A stretch of DNA of 64,000 nucleotides from Annulohypoxylon bovei var. microspora (Eukaryota > Ascomycota > Sordariomycetes > Xylariales > Hypoxylaceae). The stretch spans positions 434,001 through 498,000 of the forward strand of contig MU405210.1 of NCBI GenBank assembly GCA_022836615.1, in the 5' to 3' direction. The notes under the pieces were generated by a model. That model had not been told where the DNA came from and searched no databases. It was given only the letters and a program-made list of their open reading frames with translations. A program made the translations under genes and the position numbers. Below, one piece after another: positions 45,754 to 58,084 of this stretch (the stretch's first letter is position 1; every line of letters begins with the position of its first letter).

Positions 45754-47000
45754 TCATCGGTTAGTGAGGAGGCTTGCAGAAGACGAATGGTCTGTTTGCA
45801 CCTGTTTTCTCCTCTTCAACTTCGATCGATCGTCTCCGTCACCTGTTGAATATCCGCCCGCGTCGTCATCACCATAACCTTCGCCGTATCCCTCAAAGCT
45901 GCTGTCTTGGTAACTTCGCTTCTTCCCCATCCGACGGGCACGATCTATCTGAGGCGTCAAAGGCTTGCTCGGCTTCGGGGTGATTCCTGGTGCCGAGGCA
46001 ACCGGAGTGCTAGGCGCGGTCGGTCGCGTGGATTGGTCGTTGCCAGCTTTCTTCGGCATGGTGCCAGGCGCTAAGTCACCAAGAACGGAACTGTCCCAAG
46101 TTGCCTTCGGTATCATGCCTCGAACCATCGTAGTCGCTCGGGATAATTGTGCTTGGCTCACCCGTGCTAAGCCTTTCTCGATCTCCCTCCCCCTTACGTC
46201 CACGTCCATCCACATGCTCTCGGGGATGACGGTTAGTGCGTGTAGACCATCTAATGCATCAGGCTCCTTCTTGACAGCGTCAAAGTGGCCGCTCAGTCCC
46301 AAGGTTCGAATATGTCCCTTATAGGTTTTTCGAAGCGCATTCTTCTCGCCGTTGGGTTTTGTGCGGGCGACCTCGGCAGCAATGCTGGTTAAACCGAACA
46401 TCTTGAATAAGTCGTCGGACATAGACGGGTATGAGGCGGAATAAGCTAGAAAAGAACAGCGTCAACTAAAAGGTACCAAATCCCATTCAAGCACCGCTTT
46501 GAAGAATCACCATCGATATGGGAGGGAGAGGGATAGTTGGATGTGTAGCTTGTATGAGACTAAAAGGGAGCCTTACGAGTACTGCGAAGAAGGTATTTTT
46601 CACCAACATCTAAGTGTAGGTTCTCAATACCAACTCGGCGATTCTCGAGGTGGACCTTCTTTTGCTCATGATCACTGGCGTCGTCAAACGGATATTTTCG
46701 CTTCGCCGAATAAATATCCGCCATCGTGGCATCGTGAGACATGTCGATCGCTTGGGCTGACCCATTAACGCTATGTGCCGGCTACGATGAGATGTCAAAA
46801 TTAGCGGACAGATTTCCGTAGTAAATCAATTGTTTTCAAGCAATCAAAAATTGAACGTGGCTCATGACTCAGCTTTAATGACTTACGGTTGGCAAAGCAG
46901 TAGTGATTGAGGTCATAGAGCTATTCATGCTCGATACCTGATCACCTGTGCTCGGAGAAAATTGAGAAGGGCTCTGAGGTGTTTGAGGGTTGAATGACAT
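45754..47000 (-). CDS. MED19: Mediator subunit Med19/Rox3 (about 336 aa)
   Basis: Exons 47000-46887, 46781-46577 and 46445-45754 on the minus strand; introns of 105 and 131 nt with GTAAGT/GTAAGG donors. Med19 is part of the Mediator head/middle interface and links activators to RNA polymerase II in the nucleus. Seen: a Ser/Thr/Pro-rich N-terminus starting MSFNPQTPQSPSQFSP, the DHEQKKVHLENRRVGIENLH and LDVGEKYLL block, then DDLFKMFGLTSIAAEVARTK and KNALRKTYKGHIRTLGLSG, which are the Rox3 domain signatures, and a Lys/Arg-rich C-terminal region (RARRMGKKRSY, KLKRRKQ). The 3' end is uncertain: a 61-nt intron from 45801 to 45741 (donor GTGCAAAC, branch CTAAC, acceptor CAG) would replace the last 15 residues with a short different tail ending near 45690. 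The start ATG is chosen because it begins the conserved PQTPQSP leader. Confidence 0.9.
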
Positions 47001-49847
47001 GGTCGCCATCGAGAAAATATGCTGAGCGGGTTACGAGTATCGTAAGTAGAAAGCGCGGGGTGGTTCGGAGACCGAGAAGTTGGTAGAGGTTCCCAGCGAG
47101 TGCGAGTAAAAATTGACGTCGGAGCGCTGACTAGAAATGGCGGGAATGAGGTGGAGGATCGTGACGGGAAGGGGGAAGAAGTACCACAAAGGGCAGCTTG
47201 ATTGATTCGTGACGATGCGCTTGATGAGCGATTGTCGATAGAACGATGATCGGTAGGTAGGGTGATGGAAATTATCGATCTCACTGTGGCGAGTCGCGCC
47301 AAACCGCCGACCGGCTGTTGTGGTCGAATAATCCCGAGTCCACGATCATTCACCGACTTAAATCCTCCGCAAACTCGTATCGATAGATAAAAATTAGTTG
47401 ATACCGGATAGATGAGCGACGGAAACGCTTTAGGGAGATTTCGCGATGCGTCGTCGTGGTCGCTGTCGATTGCGAGGGGGAGACGTGGTCGACAGTTCGT
47501 TGTTGTGGAATGAAAGAACGCAAGGTGAAGTTGTATGGTGACGGGCAGAACGGGCGGACGGGGGGAGGAACATTCAAAGTGTGCAGGTGGTGCTTGCCTT
47601 GCGACTGGGCAACTCGCCTGGTTCCGCTAAGGCCCCGCTTTTTTATATAACCACGCCACTGCGCTGAAGTTTAGTCGGCACCCTTGCTAGCGCTCCCGAC
47701 TTATGGCATTGGGTTCTGTACTACACACCACCAAAGTTTTGAACATACATAGAATCTACAGAGTATTCATCAACACGTTACACGATGGAATCGTTCATTC
47801 AATGTTCCATTGCTTACATAGATAGATACCTAAGTAGTTTAGGCGTCTACTATTACCTACGTACCTACTATAAGTACATATCTAGGTAGGTACGTGTGTA
47901 GGTATTTGGTTCAATATTTTTCTCAACCCACTTGATATGTATCGGTATAATGCATAGCTATGTAGGTAGTTATATAATTTGATATATGATGTATGGTTTT
48001 GATGAAGTTATCCTATTTTCTATGGAATGTCTCACAATCCAATACCTAAACTTGTGGTTCTCCCTGGCGGCCTCACGCTCGGCCTCTAAGCTAATAGGTG
48101 TCGTGTGCACTCCCATATCCGATTGATTTTCCCAAGTAGTTTACGCCAATTGACCCAATTGCCTAAACTACTAGACTAGATGTGTTGGGTGACAGCAAGT
48201 AAGCAATATTCTTAGCCTCTTCGTTAAAGCATATATTATATGGACCACTCGAGATCGTAACGAATTTTAATAGGATTCACCAAACCCGAGAATCCCCAAA
48301 AACATCACCATGAGATTTCATAGGCTTGAAATAGGTGGCACGGTTCCTGAATGCAGCCTCACGGCGAGGTCTATGTATATACGTGGATGTATACATATAA
48401 GACGCACTGCTGAATAAAGACTGCAAAAACTCAACAGCGTTTATACCCTAATTCCTTCATGTATATGTACATGACAGGATGGCTTAAGATATGCGTATGT
48501 AGGTAGGTCTAAATATTTCTACCTAAGCTAAAAGTATCATATGTATGCAGCATGTATAATAAGCTTAGGTAGCGATTCTTCTATTCTGGATGTGTCAGTA
48601 TCAAAAAAATTTCGGCGGCATTCGCCTCTCCAATCCGTGGATGTCTGTCAAAGGTCTGGTGGTCCCGCATTATTGGTCATGGGATTTACGGCCACAAAGG
48701 TCCGAGGGATGCTTAATACATACGGTAAAGGAGATTGCTAACAAAGCAAGAACGTCGAATAATAAAGTTTTCCTAATTACAATCGTATCGATATATTTAG
48801 TAATATTTAACTTGATACTTCAAATTTTTATATTATGCCTACCTATCTTTTAATTTCGAAGAAATTCTCTTGAGGTAAACGCCGGGACCTATGATTTTAG
48901 AGATCAATAGGTATGTAAGCCGGGGTTTGAATTACAGCTATCCGTTTTTGATAATTCAAAGTCATTGTATTATCCAGACCGCAAGGCAACATTAAACATG
49001 CGTGGGCTTAGGTCGGCTTAGGTATGTATGAAAACTACCTAGACTGCGTAGGGAATAATATCTATTACACAGCATATATGTGAGGTATGCATTTACTTTT
49101 ACCGAGGCATCAATGTAGGTATGTAGGTATTAATAAGACATACGGTGACTAAGGATAATACAGTCAGAGAGGAAACTCCTCGCAAAAAAGTTGAATGGCA
49201 CCTGCAAAGGCTGTCTTTAAAGTACCGAGCACGGAGTAGTAGTTCCTACCCCTTCCTTCCCCCACTCGATTGGGTTCGACTTTGAGTCCAGGACCGCCTG
49301 CCAGGGCCACCAGGCCAAAAGGCCAACAGGCATGGATGTTTCCCAGTGTTTTATTACCTCATTGGGTGTGGATCCCTTTAAAGGACGAGTCAGGCGCCAA
49401 GAATCAAGGAATCGCAGTTACGATCCATACAATACTTTTTAAGATAACACACTGACACAATCCATCTCTCCCGAAAACCCGTTGGCTGATGCCGTTTACC
49501 TACATACTTTTATCGACTATTTCTACATAACACTTCTTTCTACCTAACCACATCGGGCTGTACAATTAACACTTCGACCTCGAGAACATCACGACCTTCC
49601 TTCTTCTACTGGTAGAAAAACATTACACAGGACAGCGGTGTGTTTTGTGTGTTTCTGAGTCTTTCCTTTACTTTCATTTCTTCCGGTCTGGAGTCATTAG
49701 GAGTCATTGGCCCGGCGGTGGTTTGATTCCTAACACTTGGACCTCGACTTCCATTCCCAGGACACGCGAGTCGCACATCCGAGTCGCACCAAGTACTCGA
49801 CATTTTCCCATACCATAACACGAACAGCAATTCATACATTCATCACA
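47001..49847. other. Intergenic region between MED19 and CDC34
   Basis: 2.8 kb separating two divergently transcribed genes. The part just upstream of MED19 (47000-47650) is relatively GC-rich with overlapping open frames on both strands that lack domains and probably represent 5' leader and promoter. 47700-49200 is AT-rich with GTAGGTA runs (about 47880-47905). 49480-49840 is pyrimidine-rich leader sequence of CDC34. No gene is called. Confidence 0.5.
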
Positions 49848-50679
49848 ATGTCGGCATCAAGATTTGGCGGCGGTGGTGCCAAGCATCGGCTGATGTCGGA
49901 GATGCAGGAGCTCTCTAAGGAGAGATGGGTGAACATCGATGTAAGTCCCGCCGAATTTAGCCTCATCTTCGGATCATAAATGGACTTAAAATGTTTGTAG
50001 CTGTTACATGATAACATTCTTCGTTGGCGTGTCGGTCTCATTGTCGTCAACCCGGACAGCGCGTTCAACGGCGGTTACTTTAGAGTAAGTAAAGACTGAA
50101 ACACCAACTCTGGATTGAGATCGGCGCTTACGAAATCGTGAACAATAGGCCGAGATGACATTCACCGACGAGTACCCCTACCAACCACCGACATTCAGAT
50201 TTCTGGTTCCTATTTATCACCCTAACGTCTACCCCGATGGTAAACTCTGCATCTCCATCCTACACACGCCAGGTGAGGACCTTACCTCGGGAGAGCAAGC
50301 TAGCGAACGTTGGTCCCCGTTGCAGGGTGTTGAGTCGGTGCTCCGGTCCGTACTCCTGCTCCTGGATGACCCGGAGATCAACTCGCCGGCGAACGTAGAT
50401 GCTAGCGTTATGTACCGAGACGACCGCACCAAGTATAACCAGAAGGCTCAAGACGTTGTCGAGAGGTCCAAGAACGATATCCCTGATGGTTTCATCATGC
50501 CAACCACCCTCGACCCTCCACCGCCGCCGAAATCGGCAGATGACGATCCTGCATTCTGGGCCGAAAGTGACGATGAGGAACTCGACTTTGGAGGTAGTGA
50601 TACGGGCGAGGACGCAGAATTAGCAGAGTTCGATGAAGATGGTGAAGAGGAGGGCATGAGCGACGACGACGACAACTGA
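49848..50679 (+). CDS. CDC34: Ubiquitin-conjugating enzyme E2, Cdc34 type (235 aa)
   Basis: Three exons, 49848-49940, 50001-50084 and 50149-50679 (236 codons), with 60- and 64-nt introns that have GTAAGT donors. It passes ubiquitin to SCF-type RING ligases in nucleus and cytosol. The UBC fold is complete: LMSEMQELSKERWVNID helix 1, NGGYFRAEMTFTDEYPYQPP, HPN at 83-85 and the active-site Cys93 in GKLCISI. The Cdc34-specific loop of about a dozen extra residues after the active site is present (HTPGEDLTSGEQASERWSP), as is the long acidic C-terminal tail rich in Asp/Glu (from about residue 195, ending MSDDDDN), which in yeast binds the SCF subunit Cdc53. The start ATG follows a leader reading CATCACA and is the only one in frame with the helix. 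Confidence 0.95.
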
Positions 50680-52073
50680 TGAGACTTTATTTTACGTATA
50701 TTTGAACCTCGCCACTCGACTAAGGAGACGCGTCGGTAAACCATTTTCTAACTCCGTATACATCTGCATAGCGGGGGTATGGCGTTTCGTGGATCTTGTA
50801 CACCGTTGGCTTGTTTTGGTCTTTCTTGGCTCGTCTTTTCGCTGCATTGGATTGCGTTTGGCCAACTTTCGCATTTTCTTTGAGATAGAGGTTCCCTAAG
50901 GGAACGTAGTTACCGGGAGGCTTTCTAGCTACTGTCGAGTTGTGGCAGGATGATTACCCTGCCATATCTTCGTAATTGAAAGAGGCAATACCATTCGCAT
51001 ATAAGCCCAAGCACGGCACTGCGTTGCCCTTTCATCCGGTTAACAGAACTGCCCATTAGCGTGTATATATTACTTTTGCTACAACGGGAATCTCTTGGGC
51101 GTCATTGTATAAAGGTATCTGAGATACCATTATGTGCGAATTAGAGGTGTATATTATCGAATGTTCACGCTGTCATATTGCATACCTAATGGAAATCAAG
51201 TTCAAGTACGGCGAATAAATTGATATGCCTAGTCCTTGAAAATGTTTTTCCCTGTTAGAGATTGCAGATGCTAGATACCTGTTGTCTCTAGGATTCCCTT
51301 TAGTAACCGTATATTTAGAAGTTGTTTATTATTTCTAAGTGTTAGAAGGATGAGTCCTCACCTACAGGTATCTGTCTACATACGTACGTATGAGGGCTAA
51401 TATGTATGTATGATGTATGCATGCATTTAGGTATAACTATTACTTAATCAATCCCATTAGGTAAACTAACCCAGTGAGTATCCCCCACCTTGTATGGTGG
51501 GGTTATAAACGCCGGCCTTATGTCAATACGTACCTCCACAAATCATGGACTTTTACCCCTGTTGAAATATGGACCTCATGATTTGCGTGTAGGTACAATA
51601 TCTAGGTATGTACATGTACTAGTATCGTCAGCCTGCCTAAATACACGCCAGAGGTGCAACTTCATAGGCCAGGTCGTCAGCTTAAGCTAAGGCTTATGAT
51701 AGCTTGGTGGTATCAAAAAAGCCCCTTCTGCACATACTACGTATCACAAATCACAGGCAAGAATAATATCTTCAAACCTTTCAAGATAGGTGCTGCACTC
51801 CAAGATAATACCGCTACCTAGGTATTATATTATTATTGTACATACCTGGGTAGGCATCTCATGTAGCTGAAAGTTGCAGGGTTATTTTTACTCCACCCAT
51901 ACAACCTTGTCCGTAATACAGCAACGGCAGCAGCTCCTCGTCATTACCTATCCGTCATCGTCGCAACTACCCGGACATTTTTAGCACCTTTCAACTTTCA
52001 CGATTTAACTTCCATGACTTAACTCACACCAATACATATTTTTACAGCCCAGAGCTTCTGGAATCCGCCCAAA
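50680..52073. other. Intergenic region, nothing recognised
   Basis: Between the E2 gene and the ubiquitin-interacting protein gene. AT-rich, with a TACGTACGTATG / GTATGTATG simple-sequence patch at about 51380-51425 and ACCTAGGT at 51816. No frame carries a domain. Confidence 0.55.
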
Positions 52074-55000
52074 ATGGCGACCGCAAGCGATCCGCCGGAG
52101 GATTCCGTCTCTACGTTTTGTGACTTCACCGGCCTACCTCGAGGTGAAGCTGTCACTCGTTTGAAGGTATGTTATGACATGTATGCCACTATGATTTTCT
52201 TCTTCTTTCTTTTGATGCTGACGAAGTGACCTCCTATCTCTCTAGGCAAATAACAACGATATTCAACGAGCAACAGAAGAGTATTTCGAAGATCCCAATA
52301 GCCAAAAGGTATTTATTTAACCCGCAAATATGCATATGCGACTATAATCACTTATGCTAAGTCGACTCTAGTACAAATGGGATGAATCACAGTTTAGCAT
52401 GGATCGCCAGGGAGAGGCCAATGACACAGGAATATGTGCGATACATTCTCATCTCCTACTAACTAAACTTATTTTGTTAACTTGTGTGCAGCTTTCAACA
52501 TTCAAGGCCCGGACGAGCTCGCGCCCACTAGCTACCAGACCACCGCTCCGACTAGACCACCTTCGAGAGCCAACAACACTTCACCTTTCGGTAAGACGAT
52601 GCAATAGACTACAAACCAGGCCGCAGGTATTACTCCTGTGCCTACCTAGTATCGAAGCTGACAGATATATCTTAGGCGCGCCGACCAACGCTGCCGAGGA
52701 AGATGCGAATTTAGAGCGCGCCTTAGCCGAATCTGCCGCCGAATCTGGAATCCCGCGCCAGGAAGCTGGCATCGTCGATAACGAGACAAATCTTAAGTAT
52801 TTTGGTCCCGCGAACCGACCCCAGTACGACGCTGAGCAGTGGGCTATGGTCCCTACAAAGGCGACCATGGATGTCGTACAGGCTGACCCTACCCCGTCCC
52901 AGAGAAAACGGGGCCCCGATTCTCCTGCCTTTCTTCGACAGACGAGAGAACATAGACTTGGTTTTTTGTTGTCAATTTTCCACAAAATCCCACTTGTCAG
53001 AAACATTCTCCTCCAGTATGGTACCCCAGCTAAGAACTATGGGCACAACTCAGAATGGTGGCGAGGCCAGCCGATTCTCAAGCATGAATATCTGGCAGCG
53101 ATGGCGAGAGGCGAATCAACTTGGGGAATTGAAGCACAGACAGAGTTTTCCGAAGAACTCCATCGTCTAATGGCGTTCCTCGATAGAACAGAACGTGGAT
53201 ATGGATCTGTCGATCCTCTTGTTGATACCAAGGAAGTCGATCCGAATCCTGGCGCATGGGTGTTTGACCCCGAGGAGAAGCTCTTCGAGCTTCTAAAAGA
53301 GGAGGCTAAAAATAATCCTGCCTACGACATAGATCCTATGATAACCGTGGGCACAATTCTGCCTTGTGCCCTACCTCCGAGTGACGGATCTCAATCAGAT
53401 GGCGACGGCGATAGTTCTAGCGACGAGGAGCGAGAGACTTCGTTCGCACTTCTCGATGTACAGCTAGATCACGAACAGTATTCATGGGTGAACACATTCT
53501 ACGACGCCTTGGATAATTTGCTATGGACGCAAGCATTAAACCCGAATCATCCTTTTCCCGAGGGTGCTATTTATGCTTTCCTTTCAAAGGCTGCCGAGGT
53601 CGTAACGGTCCGGTTCAGTAACGCAGGGCTGTCTAAACCCTGTGAGATCCCCGCTGTATTTTACGTGGATCGGTACCTGAAAGAGCGAAAGGATCTTGCT
53701 CTAAAGTTCCAGACTTATATGCGCCTCGTTAAAAACAAGCTGCGCATGTATGATTTGCTGGAAGCGAACCTTCTAAGATGTCATGGGCAGCGATGCCACA
53801 GGGTGAATGGGCTTGAAAGTGGACCACACGATCTCTTCGCTTGTTTGAATGGAATCATCAAGTCCACCGAGAAATTGATGCAGCGCCAGACCAGAACTGC
53901 TCAATGGCGATACTACCACGATCGGATGGGAAAGAATTTCGAACTCAGCCTAGACGATATCTTCGACGTCCATGCGTGGAGCGGACCTTATACATTCCTA
54001 CTTGAGGAGGAGGAGAGAATGAAGAAGTGGAAAGAAGTTATAGATGGAGCCAACAAACAGATCGACGACCTAAAGGAGGACTTGGCCAGTAAGTTTGTCG
54101 TGAGTGCTTTGGGCATCGTAATTTGTCTTTCTAATTTGACTATAGAAGTTACGAAGGCAAGGAGATTCTATTCCGACTCCATGAAAGTAATCTCCAAGCG
54201 CCTGACATGTCAGGAGGATGAAGTCGACGATCAAAACTTCGTTTTTCGGTCAACTCCTGCCTACAATCCAGAATATTGGAACCCGACTCATAGGTATACC
54301 CTACGCGGCGTTGGTCTTACGACCGAATTGGCATACGTTTGTGTGAGACAAGATGCCGAACCGACTGATACTACCGATGAGCATAAGCCTAAGGATCAAT
54401 GGTGGAAGATAGGATACTCTTCCACAGATGGAGCCCCTGTCAAGACCGAAGTAGGTTGATGCTAAGCAACCTTTTCTTGTGTCTATACTAAACATGTATC
54501 ACAGAAAGCAACACTGGAAGATGTTCTTCATGCCGCCGGGACTGAGTCCAAATACCCTATTCTTGTCTACGCTACCGAAACTGCCATGGAGGCCTCGCCT
54601 CTTCCATTGTCCGACGCTCTACGGGTATGTTGCATATTAATTCCAAAAGAGGGGAGACTAATCTTTAACATAGATGTTCGTACGTGCCGACAATCGTTCG
54701 TTTCAACAAGAGCTTGCCCAGGAGCAAGATCAAGTACAGCCTGCAGAAGAACTCCCTGCTTCAGGAGTCAGGGCTGAGGATCTCTCACACACCACTGTCG
54801 CATCACCAGGCAAACGGAAGCACAGCGTTGGTTCGTCGGTGGCTACACAAGGCAGTTCTCGAGCCGACCTTGCTGATGTGGACCCTTTCCACTGGGAAAT
54901 TCCGCCGGAAGTTGACTACGACGACAACACAGAGGAGATGCAGATATTGACAACCGGCATATCGACCTCGAAATCACCTGAGATGCAAGAACGCGTTGGT

Positions 55001-55099
55001 GGCTCAACACCATTCCTGACCCGACCAAGCCATACGATGCAGAGTGATTCTGTCGAGATGATGGATCTTGACATGGAAGTGGAGCATCATGAGGGATGA
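52074..55099 (+). CDS. UBA-like/UIM protein with degenerate ubiquitin-hydrolase-like domain (860 aa)
   Basis: Eight exons: 52074-52166, 52246-52308, 52372-52435, 52492-52590, 52676-54088, 54146-54450, 54505-54624 and 54674-55099; phases close exactly at 861 codons. Residues about 14-50 form a UBA/UBA-like helix set (FCDFTGLPRGEAVTRLKANN, then DIQRATEEYFED), followed by a UIM at about 115-131 (EEDANLERALAESAAES), both ubiquitin-binding. From about 160 the sequence resembles the USP25/28-type hydrolase body (HRLGFLLSIFHKIPLVRNIL, YGHNSEWWRGQPI), with a long helical insert (EEEERMKKWKEVIDGANKQI) and a late block NPTHRYTLRGVGLTTELAYV and DQWWKIGYSS where a His box would be. I see no Cys where the catalytic Cys box should lie, so activity is doubtful. 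The C-terminus is acidic and disordered. Similar fungal proteins are annotated as ubiquitin-interaction-domain proteins; the hydrolase relation is my reading. Confidence 0.85.
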
Positions 55100-56082
55100 T
55101 GGAATCACGTTTGATTTGTGGTTTGGCGTCTTTCCTGTCGGATATATGAGAAATGAAATTGATGTCTGTGAATGAGTATTTCGCGAACGACATCGGGCGT
55201 GTCTACTTTATCAAGAGGTGTTTGATAAAGAAAGGCATGGTATGGAATCGGTTATATGCATGGAAGGAGAACAAATAATTGAGCAACTGATTTTCTAGTT
55301 GTGACATTTGCCCCAGGAATATGCCTCCCAGGGGCCGTGTACATACTAAGTAGGTAGCATGACTTCCACGATACCCAAAGCCGGTTAATGAATAAGCATG
55401 AGGCATAAATGTATCACTACCGATCCAACAGTGATGCATAAATTAGGAATGTTATTTTTAAGCTTAAGGGGTTCAGCGGCTCTGACGTGCTAGAACTGCG
55501 CATTAATACATGCCATACCTAGTATAGTCATGAAGCTAAAGCTTCCAAGCGATACGTCGCCATTAGCATTACACGTCCTGGTCTATGAAGAGCTGCTAGA
55601 TACTTCGTAATATGCAAGTACCTACCCAATGCAAGCGGCTACATGTATGTACTAAAGTAGTATAGTTTCTAGAACCTTCCAATATGTTCTGACATGTAGC
55701 ACCACCTACGTATCATGCTTATATATATTGACATGTCCTTCATGTACCTACCTAGGTACCTATGTAGTATCTGAGACAGCTGTGCATGTGACTTTATTTC
55801 CCAGTTTCCACTCTGATCATTCACATTCATGGATTAATCACTTCAGTATATCCCGTGTCCCAATCATCTGAACTATTATTATACTCTTCCAGTTCTTGAT
55901 GTTCGTTTAATAAGTGCGGCTCGTGCGGGATCCCTACAGCACTAGCAATTCCTCTATTTCTCTGACTTGCATGCTACCCCTAAGTACCTAGGTACTCAAA
56001 AAGTTCCATCTAAAAACCCCCGCGAACCCCGCGTTAAGTCCAGACAGAGAAACACCTTCATCTATCATCAACACACATATCC

Positions 56083-56110
56083 ATACATACATACGTACAT
56101 ACATACATAC
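56083..56110. repeat. TACA microsatellite
   Basis: Seven imperfect TACA units (one replaced by TACG) in the intergenic region upstream of the DnaJ gene. Confidence 0.8.
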
Positions 56111-56471
56111 CTACTAGGTAGTATTCCGATACATATCAACCAATTCCACGTAGTTTCGAATAAGCAAAGGTCATCGAGTTGGAATTCAATAATTAGATTG
56201 TTCTTATTGGTTCTAGGATTATCGAGCTACCTGGGTACAGCTGTATTTGGAGATGAGATGATTCGATAGCTCATGGTCACCTGATCGTCTTCAATTGGAG
56301 ATCTAGCTTCACAAGTACTCAGTACCTAGTCATTTGCGTAAGAACTGACGCATTTGAGGGTATTTGGGAGTATCTTGATACATTAGATATCTTATCGACC
56401 CCACTTGTCAATAACCAAAAACGTCACTTATTCACCACCACCTTGACCACCTTGACCCTCTTCGTCGCCAA

Positions 56472-56484
56472 TTCCCGAATCTTC
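56472..56484 (+). promoter_or_regulatory. Heat-shock element upstream of the DnaJ gene
   Basis: TTCCCGAATCTTC contains three perfect alternating units, TTC-nn-GAA-nn-TTC, the consensus bound by trimeric heat-shock factor. It lies 316-328 bp before the start codon of a class B J-protein, a family that is heat-inducible in fungi. Binding is inferred from the match and the position. Confidence 0.6.
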
Positions 56485-56799
56485 TACCAACCCGTCTACC
56501 ACAAAGAAAAGCGGCGGTGCAGCACTTGAAGCTTAACACATTGCGTTGCACCCAATCTCCAATCCCCAATTCCTACAATTTCATTGACACGAAGAATCTG
56601 AAAGCTCTTTGTCTTTTCTTTTCTTCTTTTTTTCATCAAATCTTGGACGTTTTATCAGCTTCACTACGATACAACCTCGAATTCTTACTTACACCTCACA
56701 CATACATACGATACTCAATCACACGACCTCATTGAACCATAAAACACCTTTACTCATTTCCGACAACGCATACACTCTACTTCCTAATCATCAATCAAG

Positions 56800-58084
56800 A
56801 TGGTAAAGGAAACAAAGCTATACGACCAGCTTAACGTCAAGCCGGATGCTAATCAAGACGAAATCAAGAAGGCATATCGGTAAGTCTACCCCACTCGGTT
56901 TCACCTCATCACCTGTGTATCATTATCATGTATTATGTATTAGCATATAATACTAACAATCCAACAGAAAAGCAGCATTGAAGTGGCATCCCGACAAGAA
57001 TAAAGACAACCCCGCCGCCGCCGAGAGATTCAAGGAGTGCTCACAAGCCTATGAGATACTTTCCGATCCTGAGAAGCGTAAGACTTACGATCAATTCGGC
57101 CTTGAATTCCTACTTCGCGGTGGTACTGCCCCGCCTCCTGGAGAGAACCCCTTCGCGGGGGCCCAGAGTGGAATGCCTGGTAGTTTCCAAGGTTTCGACT
57201 TTGGTGGTGGTATGCCGGGAGGCACTCGGACATTCCACTTCACTACTAGCGGGGGCGGATCGAACCCTTCTTTTAGCTTTAGCAACCCTGAGAGTATATT
57301 TGCCGAGTTTATGCGTGGCAGTGGAGGTGCAGGAGGAGACGAGGAAGAACCCGACTTTGGCCCATTTTTTGGTAGAGGCGGCGGCGGCATGCCCCGGTCC
57401 TCAGGTGGAAGAACCCGAATGCGCAGCAATTTCCCTAGTGGAGGAGATCCTTTTGCGAGCGGCGGAGCAAGAGAAGCGACGCCTGATGTTACTACTGTCG
57501 AGCGAGCCCTACCTCTCTCCTTAGAAGAACTATACACCGGCGTCACGAAGAAGATGAAGATCAAGCGGAAGACCTTCGATGATACAGGCAAGCGAACCAC
57601 TACAGACCAAGTCCTCGAAGTCCCTATCAAGCCTGGCTTGAAGAAGGGTAGCAAGATTAAGTTCAAGGGTGTTGGCGACCAAGAAGAAGGTGGCAAGCAA
57701 GATCTGCACTTCATTGTCGAGGAGGTAAGATCCCGACCACGTCTTATCTATAAAAGCATTTGACGGGATAGTTACTAACTTGGTTTATAGAAACCGCATC
57801 CTCTCTACGTTCGTGACGGAGATGATTTAATCCACGCGATAGATCTGGACCTAAAGGAGGCCCTGACTGGCTGGAGACGAGCCGTGACGACTATAGACGG
57901 TAAACAACTCAACGTCGAAAAGGGCGGGCCTACGGGTCCAGGCATGTCAGATTCCTACCCTGGTCTTGGTATGCCCATCTCGAAGAAACCAGGCGAACGG
58001 GGTAACTTCATCCTCAAGTACAACGTCAAGTTCCCCACGAGTTTGTCGGCGATGCAGAAGCAGCAACTAAAGGAAATCCTATAG
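56800..58084 (+). CDS. Class B (Sis1/Psi1-type) DnaJ/Hsp40 co-chaperone (376 aa)
   Basis: Three exons, 56800-56879, 56968-57724 and 57791-58084 (377 codons). The first intron has a perfect TACTAAC branch point. The J domain starts at residue 4 (KLYDQLNVKPDANQDEIKKA), with the Hsp70-stimulating HPD at 34-36 and YEILSDPEKRKTYDQFG. A long Gly/Phe-rich region follows (about 75-195), then the two-part peptide-binding C-terminal domain without a Cys-rich zinc region (VERALPLSLEELYTGVTKKM; KIKFKGVGDQEEGGKQDLHF; HPLYVRDGDDLIHAIDLDL). This is the class B layout of yeast Sis1, fission yeast Psi1 and human DNAJB1. The protein ends PTSLSAMQKQQLKEIL, as usual for the family. It delivers substrates to cytosolic and nuclear Hsp70. 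A heat-shock element lies upstream. Confidence 0.95.

Larger units (their letters stand above)
55100..56799. other. Intergenic region and promoter of the DnaJ gene
   Basis: No gene is supported. ACCTAGGT motifs occur at 55750 and 55986. A TACA tetranucleotide microsatellite lies at 56083-56110. From 56400 the sequence becomes C-rich leader, containing the heat-shock element listed separately and a CT-rich tract at 56611-56636. Confidence 0.55.

Noticed and set aside
47350..47577. Open frames on both strands upstream of MED19
   Set aside because: Overlapping antiparallel frames in a GC-richer promoter/leader; no domain or conserved composition.
49848..58084. E2, UIM protein and DnaJ as a dedicated proteostasis gene cluster
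   Set aside because: Spacing is 1.4-1.7 kb, all are conserved housekeeping families, and nothing in the sequence shows shared regulation; adjacency alone is weak evidence.
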